NCBI GenBank assembly: GCA_025603075.1 | Contig: MU626351.1 | Coordinates: 18,034-82,033, forward strand | Direction: 5' to 3' | Source: Neoconidiobolus thromboides FSU 785 | Taxonomy: Eukaryota; Entomophthoromycota; Entomophthoromycetes; Entomophthorales; Neoconidiobolaceae | DNA length: 64,000 bases | Shown here: one piece after another, positions 48,956 to 64,000 of the stretch | Layout: each line of letters begins with the position of its first letter | How positions within the stretch are numbered: position 1 is the stretch's first letter | Translations under genes and position numbers: made by a program | The notes under the pieces: model-generated | Told to the model about the DNA's origin: nothing | What the model saw: the letters and a program-made list of their open reading frames with translations, nothing else | The model's database searches: none

Positions 48956-49801
48956 ATGGATATAATACTCAATCTCAGTGATGAATGGTTATTAAACAAT
49001 GTATATCAAAATTTAGCTATACGCTTCCACTTTGGTTATTTACCACCTGAAAACTTACTTCGACAATATATCTCATTAAGTATCATTACAGCTATCTTTG
49101 GGTTTTTGTTTTATTTTGTTACTGCTACCTTAAGTTATTACTTTTTATTTGATAAACGGTTAAAACTTCACCCAAAGTATCTTCCCAATCAGATTGAATT
49201 AGAAATTCAATATTCTATTGAAGCAATAATCCCAATGTCTTTATTAACTGCTCCATTCTTCCAATTACAAATTAATGGATACTCTTTATTATACATTCGA
49301 TATTGTGATTATTCATTAAGTTATTTATTTGCATCTATTTTTATGTTTCTTTTTTTCACCGACTTCTTTATATATTGGATTCATCGTGGATTACATCATC
49401 CTAAAGTTTATAAATCTCTTCATAAATTACATCATCAAATCTTAGTGCCAACTCCTTACGCTTCTCATGCTTTTCACTTTTTAGATGGCTATTTACAATC
49501 TATTCCTTACCATTTATTTGTGTTTATCTTCCCCTTTCATAAATATTTGTATATTGGTTTTTTTATAATAGTCAACTTGTGGACTGTGTTAATTCATGAT
49601 GGAGCTTATTTCAATGATGGAGAGATTATCAATTCTACTTCGAATCATACAATGCATCATTTATATTTTAATGTTAATTATGGTCAATATTTTACAATTT
49701 GGGATAAACTTTTTAATTCTTATAAAAAGTGTCCACTTGAATTGATGGATCATGATTTACGTCATGATATTAAATTTAATGAAAAAGAAATTCATAGTTG
49801 A
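48956..49801 (+). CDS. ERG3-like C-5 sterol desaturase
   Basis: Single-exon gene of 281 aa with several hydrophobic helices and the three histidine boxes of the fatty-acid-hydroxylase/sterol-desaturase superfamily: HRGLH (143-147), HKLHH (156-160) and HTMHH (231-235). Longer blocks such as LVPTPYASHAFHFLDGY, NLWTVLIHDGAYF and HHLYFNVNYGQYFTIWDKLF resemble fungal Erg3, which adds the C5-C6 double bond in ergosterol synthesis in the endoplasmic reticulum using a di-iron centre. It is shorter than yeast Erg3 (about 365 aa), mostly at the N-terminus, so a related sterol desaturase is possible. Confidence 0.9.
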   Translation: MDIILNLSDEWLLNNVYQNLAIRFHFGYLPPENLLRQYISLSIITAIFGFLFYFVTATLSYYFLFDKRLKLHPKYLPNQIELEIQYSIEAIIPMSLLTAPFFQLQINGYSLLYIRYCDYSLSYLFASIFMFLFFTDFFIYWIHRGLHHPKVYKSLHKLHHQILVPTPYASHAFHFLDGYLQSIPYHLFVFIFPFHKYLYIGFFIIVNLWTVLIHDGAYFNDGEIINSTSNHTMHHLYFNVNYGQYFTIWDKLFNSYKKCPLELMDHDLRHDIKFNEKEIHS

Positions 49802-50113
49802 AGTAATATTAATAATGTTATAATATTTGAGTTAGAAACTCAAATTAGATTAGATTAATGTATATTAAAGTATGATTAAAAGTAGAATGTAAATTACTTA
49901 TTTCAGGATCATTTACTCTCTACTCCCTTCTTATTCAATGAATTTATTTTATTTCTATTAATAAAATATTAAAAAGATTAAAATATATTTAAAATAAAAA
50001 AATAAACTAAGAACTATAAAATTATATATTTTACTAATTTATGTTTTACTCATATTTTATTTATTATATATTTATTATATATTTATTATATTATATCTTA
50101 TATATCTTATGAT
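49802..50113. other. convergent intergenic spacer
   Basis: Between the desaturase stop and the Rcy1-like stop. Holds a TATTTATTATATATTTATTA tract near 50058-50100. Nothing else seen. Confidence 0.5.
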
Positions 50114-53100
50114 TTACATAAGAGAACAACCTTCAATTTCAATTTTTTTTTGAATTTTTTTATAATCTTCTCTTCTTTGAACAAATTCTAATAATTCTTC
50201 TAAATGAAAAATGCCTAAAAATCTTTCTTGATCTTGAATTAATATTTTTAAATCTTCTGAGTCCATCAAATAAATGTTAGCTACTTCTTTTAAAGCTTGA
50301 TAATGATTCATAATTTCATTCAATTCTAATGTTAATATCCATGAAAAATAAGCTGATAAATCCGATAATAATTGATATCCTCCATATTGATTGATTGTAA
50401 ATTTCTTAATATGTTTAATTAAATCATGAAATAACCTTAATGCTATTTCATTATAAAATACATTTAGTATTTTAATATCAATTTTTTGTTGTTTAACTTT
50501 AGTTACATGATGAATTAAACAATTAATAACTTCTTGACATGCTTTACTTGGTTTTAAATTATTAAGTTGAGATTGCGGTCTAAAATCTAATGCTGTTTGA
50601 TAATATTTTAATAAATAATCGACATGTAACATTAATGTTTGTATTGATAAGTCCAAACCATTAGCAATAATTTCGTCCATTTTTGTTTCAAACTTTTTTT
50701 TAATTATATTACATGAATTTAAAAAGTCGTTTTTATCAATTAATTTGAATTTAATAAAATTACTAATATAATAATTATCGATTAATTCCATTAAATAATC
50801 TACTTGTAATATTAACGTAAAAAATGATAAAACTGGTAATACTAATTCTCCACCTTTTAATGTTTGATATTGGTTAGATTGATGTTTTCTTAATTGTTTA
50901 AATATAAATTCAAAGCTATAAAATAAATGTTCTTCATTTATATAATGAATTAATTTATGAAATACAAATTCCATGTGATTTTTTAATATCCCATTCCAAT
51001 ACCCTAATTTATCAAACCATTCAAATATAATAATACGCTGTAATGATTCTTCATTCATTAATATTAATTGTTGAATTAATTTAATTGATATGAATTCACT
51101 AAAATTAAATTCCTTATTTTCATTATTATCGTTATTAAAATACATATCACTACTATTGTTATTACTATTGTTATTACTATTAAATGAATTTGATTTAAAT
51201 GCTTTAGTCATTGAATCCAATAGTATATTCTTTTGATTTAAAAAAAACTTAGTATCAAATAAATTCAATTTGGATTTCAAATTGTTACTTTTTGCTTTTA
51301 ATTGTTCAATTTCTTCATTACCAAACATTTGAAATAAGAAATTTTTACACAATGTTGAATAATTTAAATCCAAATATAACATTTCATTTTTAACAAATAT
51401 ATCTAATTGGGGTCGGTATAGATAATAATAACTTAATTCAACTCGATGTAGATCCATTGGTATATCTAATTTTAATATATATTCTTGTCCTAATAAAAAG
51501 CTTTTTACTAATATTTTTCCATAGATGGAAGGTAACATATCACTTTGTTCTTCTGCTACACTTAATATAGGAATTAAAAAACCGGATATCTAATGTAAAA
51601 TAATTTATTATTATTATTATTACTATAAATTAAACTTACACAATCTCTGAATAATTGTTCAATAAATACCGTATTACCTTCTTTTGAATCATTGAATATT
51701 TTAATTAATAAATCATTCTCTAATAAGATTTGCTCTTGTATTTTTTGATAAAAATCTACCATCATATCATATATTAAATCTAAATCACTATTATTTTATA
51801 ATAAAATAATTAGTTTTAATATTATTAATGTATATAAACTTACTCTAAAGTTTCTGGTGATTTATAATCATGAAATACAAATATTGGATTTTGTTCAACT
51901 AACCATTTGATACCTAAATTATTTCCCTGTAGCCCTTGTAATGCTAAACATTGTATCTAGTAAAAACAAAATAAACAAATATTATATATTGTTATAATAA
52001 TACAATAATAATAATATATCGTAATTGTGTTATTATAAATTTAATAACTTACTTTTAATTCTTCCATATCCATTTCAGAATAAGCTAAATTTAAATTATT
52101 TAATAGACTAGCTTCATAATATTCTTTCATTATTAATAAATTATGATGGAACTAAAAATAGATAGAAAAATATTAATACATAAACAGTATTCATATTATG
52201 ATAAAATAGAATAATAAAACTACTTACAATATACCAATTATCTACAATCATTGCCTTTGAGAATTGAATTAATTGATATAATTGATTAGAAATTTGAGCC
52301 AAATCTTTTTGATTAAATAGTTCTAATTCTTGATTTTCAATTCTTTCGAATTGTAAATATTCTTTTTTTTTATTTGACCAAATACATTTTAAGATTTGTT
52401 CACAATTCAATTCATTAAAATTAATATCTAAATTAATATTCAGAATATAATTTAAAAACTATTATAATTGTATTAAAATATCACTTACCTACCCCCCAAT
52501 CAATTTTAGAAAACTCTATCCATTTTAATCGAATAGCCCATGTCGCATCCAATTGAATAAAATACATAAATCTTCTGTTGACTTGTTTTAATCTTAATAA
52601 ACTCTGTACAGAGCATAATTGAAATACTTTCATTAATACTTCATGTGGTAAATCCAATACATTTTTGACCACTATTTCCTTTTGTTGAATTTTCAAATTT
52701 TTATTGAAATTTAGGTTTTTACTCTTATTCTCACCGCTGTTGACATCTCTCTTTAATCGAAAATTTAATAGATTATTGAAATTAATTAAACCAGCCCCTT
52801 TCTTTTTGATTGCTTCTGGTCGGATTTCTTCAGATAAAACTTGTTGAACTTCTTTAACTGAAATCTCTTTGTCATTAACTTTATATTTCTCTTTATTGCT
52901 TTCTTCCTTATTATTATTATAATTCCTGATCGACTTTTCTTCTTCATCTACTTTCCAGTTATAATTGTTCTTTGTCTCAATTTTTTCTTCAGCTACCACT
53001 TTACTCTCTCCGCTGAACCAAGGATCTACTTGAAATCCCTTATTATCTCCTGTATTATCAAATCTAATTTCACTGAAATTTGTATATTCATTGTTAGTAT

Positions 53101-53341
53101 TAGTATTATTATGATCAATATCTTCTTCAAGTTGATTCTCTTCTTGATTTGTGAATTCCACTTTTTGCTCTAGTTTTTGTTGTATTTTTTGTACTTTTTC
53201 TTCTAAAACTTCGGTGTCAGGGATAGTTTCTTCACTGAATTCACCCCATGGTTCTTGATTTTCTTCGTTTTCTTTATTTTCAATACTTTCAGGGCCTACT
53301 AGTTCTCCCCATTGAGCTGTAGTATCATATAGACCATCCAT
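50114..53341 (-). CDS. Rcy1/Pof6-like F-box-Sec10 recycling protein
   Basis: Six exons (53341-52489, 52427-52228, 52151-52053, 51956-51844, 51787-51640, 51589-50114) give 2889 nt, or 962 aa. The N-terminal about 220 residues are acidic and Asn/Glu-rich. An F-box follows at about 230-275 (VLDLPHEVLMKVFQLCSVQS, LRLKQVNRRFMYF). The rest is a Sec10-like helical region including LQVDYLMELIDNYYIS, LHVDYLLKYYQTALDFRPQ and FHDLIKHIKKFTINQYGG. The chain ends in EGCSLM, a CaaX prenylation box (CSLM). F-box plus Sec10-like plus CaaX is the layout of yeast Rcy1 and fission-yeast Pof6, which act in endosome-to-Golgi recycling and septation. Inference: it is membrane-attached through prenylation. Confidence 0.87.
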
Positions 53342-53676
53342 TTATTATTTTTATTTTGTTATAAGATGTATGAAGTTAAGAACTGTATAAAACTAAAACT
53401 CATTTATTATTTTTTAGGAATAGGTGATTGCGAAATAAATGCTTAATTTTCAATTTCAACCAATAAAATTAAAAGGAAATTAGATAGCGTTGATTTGTTC
53501 TTTTAGACTATGAAGTGGTAATAAAGTAATTTATTAGTTAATATGGACTTTTTATTATAGTAATAAGAAGGAAAGTGGATGATAGTAACAACTAATAATA
53601 ATAAATAAATAAAATTTTAACTTTATTAAAATAGATCAATTTCAAACAAAAATTTTAAGCAAGTGGAATTCAATAG
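53342..53676. other. intergenic spacer
   Basis: Between the 5' end of the Rcy1-like gene and the 3' end of the Mms22-like gene, both on the minus strand. It must carry the promoter of the former. No motif singled out. Confidence 0.5.
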
Positions 53677-61670
<7,994 letters not shown>

Positions 61671-62293
61671 CTATGGTTATATTTTATAAATATTTTTTTA
61701 ATAAAAAAATGAATTTTAAAAATAAAACTATTTTATTTTTGAAAATTATTAATTTTTTTATAATTGTAACTTTCTATTTCTAGTAAATTCTTTAAATTCT
61801 TTTGATTGATTAATTTTTGAAATATTTTTGAGATTTAATTGCAATAAGATTCAAGCTCAAGATAAACAGCATCATTATCCAAGTTTATATTATTTAATGA
61901 CATATAAGATTAAATGATATAATGTACAATTTTAATAAAATAAACTTATGTATGCAATTTTTATACAATTAAACTAAACAAAATTTTGAGGAAATAGATT
62001 TTTATATACTTCATCATATGTCATTACACTTATTATATTTGATGGTTATTTCTTGAAACTTTATTTGTAATATCAATAACATGTATATTAATAAAAAAAA
62101 AATCCTACATTTTGAAAGCATTTTTTTATTTTAATATAATTTTACTATAAATATAAAATATTGTTTTTAACAAAACCATCCCAAGATAAATGAAATTTTT
62201 AAAAAACTACTCATTGCCAACAAAATATTGAAATAGTGACACAGTTTAAGTTAACTTAAAAACTTTGATTTATTCCATATTGAAATAAAAATC
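61671..62293. other. intergenic, 0.6 kb
   Basis: Between the 3' end of COX13 and the 5' end of the Mms22-like gene. AT-rich, nothing recognised. Confidence 0.5.
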
Positions 62294-62871
62294 TTAGTTA
62301 TCCTTTGGTGGATCTAAATTGATAGATGGGTTATGGAAGAGAGTATGGTCACCTAAATAAAAATATATATTAAAACTCATTCACTTTTATCTGCTTAATC
62401 ATATGATATTACCATCGCCGAATGGGAAAGCCTAAAAAAAAGAAGGTTAGACCAAAAATTAGTTAGAAGTGAAAAAAAGTTACCTTATTACGAATACGAA
62501 GATGAGGCCATGGTTTGAACTCATAAGGGTGGTGCTTCATGTGTTCTTCATGATCTTTAGCAATACGATAAGCGTTATAAGAGGTAACAATTAAAATTGG
62601 ACCTGCAACGTATAATGAGATTAAACGCCAGGTATTGGTGGCCTCTATTTAATTTTTTTAGTATTTGTCCTGAATGTATTTTTTATTTTATTGTGTCTTT
62701 ATTTTTTTATATTTAAATTGTCAAAAATTTACTTTTAGCATGCTCTTGGGTATGCTTTAATTCTTCAAAATACTTTTCTCTAGCTGAAGAAGAAGCAGTA
62801 GAAGAATATTGACGTAAGCTACTACGTGCACTAGCTTTGGTACTATTGAAGAAGAGTCTACTGGTTAACAT
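62294..62871 (-). CDS. COX13: cytochrome c oxidase subunit VIa
   Basis: Four exons (62871-62733, 62644-62484, 62431-62413, 62352-62294), one only 19 nt long, sum to 378 nt, or 125 aa. None is long enough to stand out as an ORF. The N-terminus (MLTSRLFFNSTKASARSSLR) is a mitochondrial presequence. ATNTWRLISLYVAGPILIVT carries the single membrane helix, then HEEHMKHHPYEFKPWPHLRI and NKAFPFGDGDHTLFHNP give the conserved intermembrane-space tail of subunit VIa. It is a nuclear-encoded subunit of complex IV that tunes activity and dimer stability. Gene name from the yeast orthologue. Confidence 0.93.
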
Positions 62872-63558
62872 TTTATAAAAAAGAAAATGAGCGAGATTTA
62901 GGCATGAAATTTAATTCGGACAGGTTAATTAATCTATTGCTTATTTTATTGGTTAATTTTATCTTTTGTTCATTTTTTACTAACGCACGAGATTTTTGGT
63001 AGAGATTTTATGGGATCTTGAGTTTTCGAAAGTGAGCTTTCAAACATTTCGTCATAAGTTATTATAGTTATTTAACACACTGAAGTACTTGATAGAATTT
63101 ATGTCCTTTATATTTACATAAACTGAAAATAGGAACTAAAAACATAAGTGAAAAAAGTATGTCAGGAAATATAGACAGAAAATAAGTATAAAACTTAAAT
63201 ACGAAATATAGGCTATATTATGTATTATTTGATGCTATAAACGGTTTACTATACACTAATACTTAAAATACTCCTCAAACTTAAACCCAATATAACATTC
63301 GTTCTATATAGGTGGTCAACAGTACAATTATTGTTACGAATACACGGTTGGTGATTATCTCCTTTCCTTTCAAAGAATTCTATATTTAGCATTTAACCAA
63401 TCAAATTGGAGATTAAGGTCATTTCAGATTTCGAGAAATTATAGCAAAAAGCTTCCCCTTAAGGGGCAAGAAAATAAATAAATGATAGCACAAAAAATAG
63501 TATAAAAAGCATTTAAATCAATGAGCCCCTTTTTTACTTTTCAATATTCAATAAAACA
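62872..63558. other. divergent intergenic region
   Basis: Holds the promoters of COX13 (minus) and the hydrolase gene (plus). Nothing else recognised. Confidence 0.5.
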
Positions 63559-64000
63559 ATGAACAATATAAAGTATTTAAGATTACCATATAAGAGTGTA
63601 TTTTTCATACCTAAAATAAAAATGGGGGCGATATCTTATCTTTGGCCACAAAGCGAAATCAAGCGTAAAAATAAAGTATTGATATTTTTTCCAGGTAAAT
63701 ATGAGAAGTAAGATTCAATGTATAGTTGACTTTTATTTTTTAAATCAGGAAATCCTGGATGCCCAGAGTATTACATTGATTTTTTAGACCAAGTTTACAA
63801 TAAATTAGATCAAAAGTTGGAGATTATATTAAGTAAATGAGAACGATAAAAAGAATTTAGCATACATCTAATATATTTATAAAAATAGTTGGCCATGTAG
63901 GGCAAAGCTCAAGTCAAAGTTTAAACCTGGTCTCAGAAAGTATATATAGTTTAAATGACCAAGTGGAGTTCAAACTTCATTGTTTAGATAAGATAGTTGA
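63559..64000 (+). CDS. lipid-droplet-associated hydrolase (LDAH-like), 5' part
   Basis: Three exons are visible (63559-63694, 63749-63832, 63889 to the window edge) and the gene continues beyond. The spliced protein begins MNNIKYLRLPYKSVFFIPK. It then has VLIFFPGNPGCPEYYIDFLD, the FPGNPG entry of the alpha/beta-hydrolase group conserved in LDAH, and IGHVGQSSS with YSLNDQVEFKLHCLDKI, matching the family's H-x-GH and Q-V-x-x-K stretch. LDAH proteins sit on lipid droplets and are thought to act on stored lipids. The catalytic Ser and His lie past the window end, so activity cannot be judged. The phase of both introns agrees with the motifs. Confidence 0.82.

Overview
The window looks like nuclear DNA of a fungus. 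It is very AT-rich. Its protein genes are split by many short GT-AG introns (mostly about 50-80 nt), and the gene set is fungal: dihydroxy-acid dehydratase, a C-5 sterol desaturase-like protein, a NodB/chitin-deacetylase-like GPI protein, an Opy2-like anchor, an Rcy1/Pof6-like F-box-Sec10 protein and a fungal Grainyhead/CP2 factor. The composition and intron density would suit an early-diverging lineage such as the Entomophthoromycotina, but that placement is a guess. The standard genetic code fits throughout. For most genes below I derived exon borders by hand, and the spliced lengths come out as whole codons.

Layout. 1-1.9 kb: no gene seen. 2.0-9.0 kb: ILV3 (+), a TMEM70-like mitochondrial protein (-), tRNA-Glu and the 13-exon RNase P/MRP subunit POP1 (+). 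9.4-12.9 kb: a mobile-element cluster, with a 2.17-kb element bounded by about 465-bp inverted arms, a transposase remnant inside, and several copies of a short (about 100 bp) MITE. 12.9-23.4 kb: gene-poor, with a Sac7-like RhoGAP (+) and a broken Old-yellow-enzyme gene (-). 23.4-31.8 kb: a dense gene block with isovaleryl-CoA dehydrogenase, a five-exon Pex39-like peroxin gene (-), maleylacetoacetate isomerase, an Opy2-like anchor, UBR7 and a degenerate NodB protein. 31.8-49 kb: mostly MITE-studded desert, with a Cys-rich GPI protein (-), an F-box pseudogene and the Grainyhead/CP2 factor (+). 49-64 kb: a second MITE-free gene block with an ERG3-like desaturase (+), the Rcy1/Pof6-like F-box-Sec10 protein with a CaaX end (-), a very large Mms22/Mus7-like repair scaffold (-), cytochrome c oxidase subunit VIa (-) and the 5' part of a lipid-droplet-associated hydrolase (+, cut by the window end).

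The genes do not form one pathway. IVD (leucine breakdown) and maleylacetoacetate isomerase (Phe/Tyr breakdown) flank the Pex39-like gene, so three catabolic or organelle genes sit within 3.6 kb. The most unusual features are the MITE family (about 25 copies in the first 48 kb, none in the last 16 kb) with a shared open frame, the long-inverted-repeat element whose two outer ends directly abut MITE copies, and the small intron-rich Pex39-like gene.
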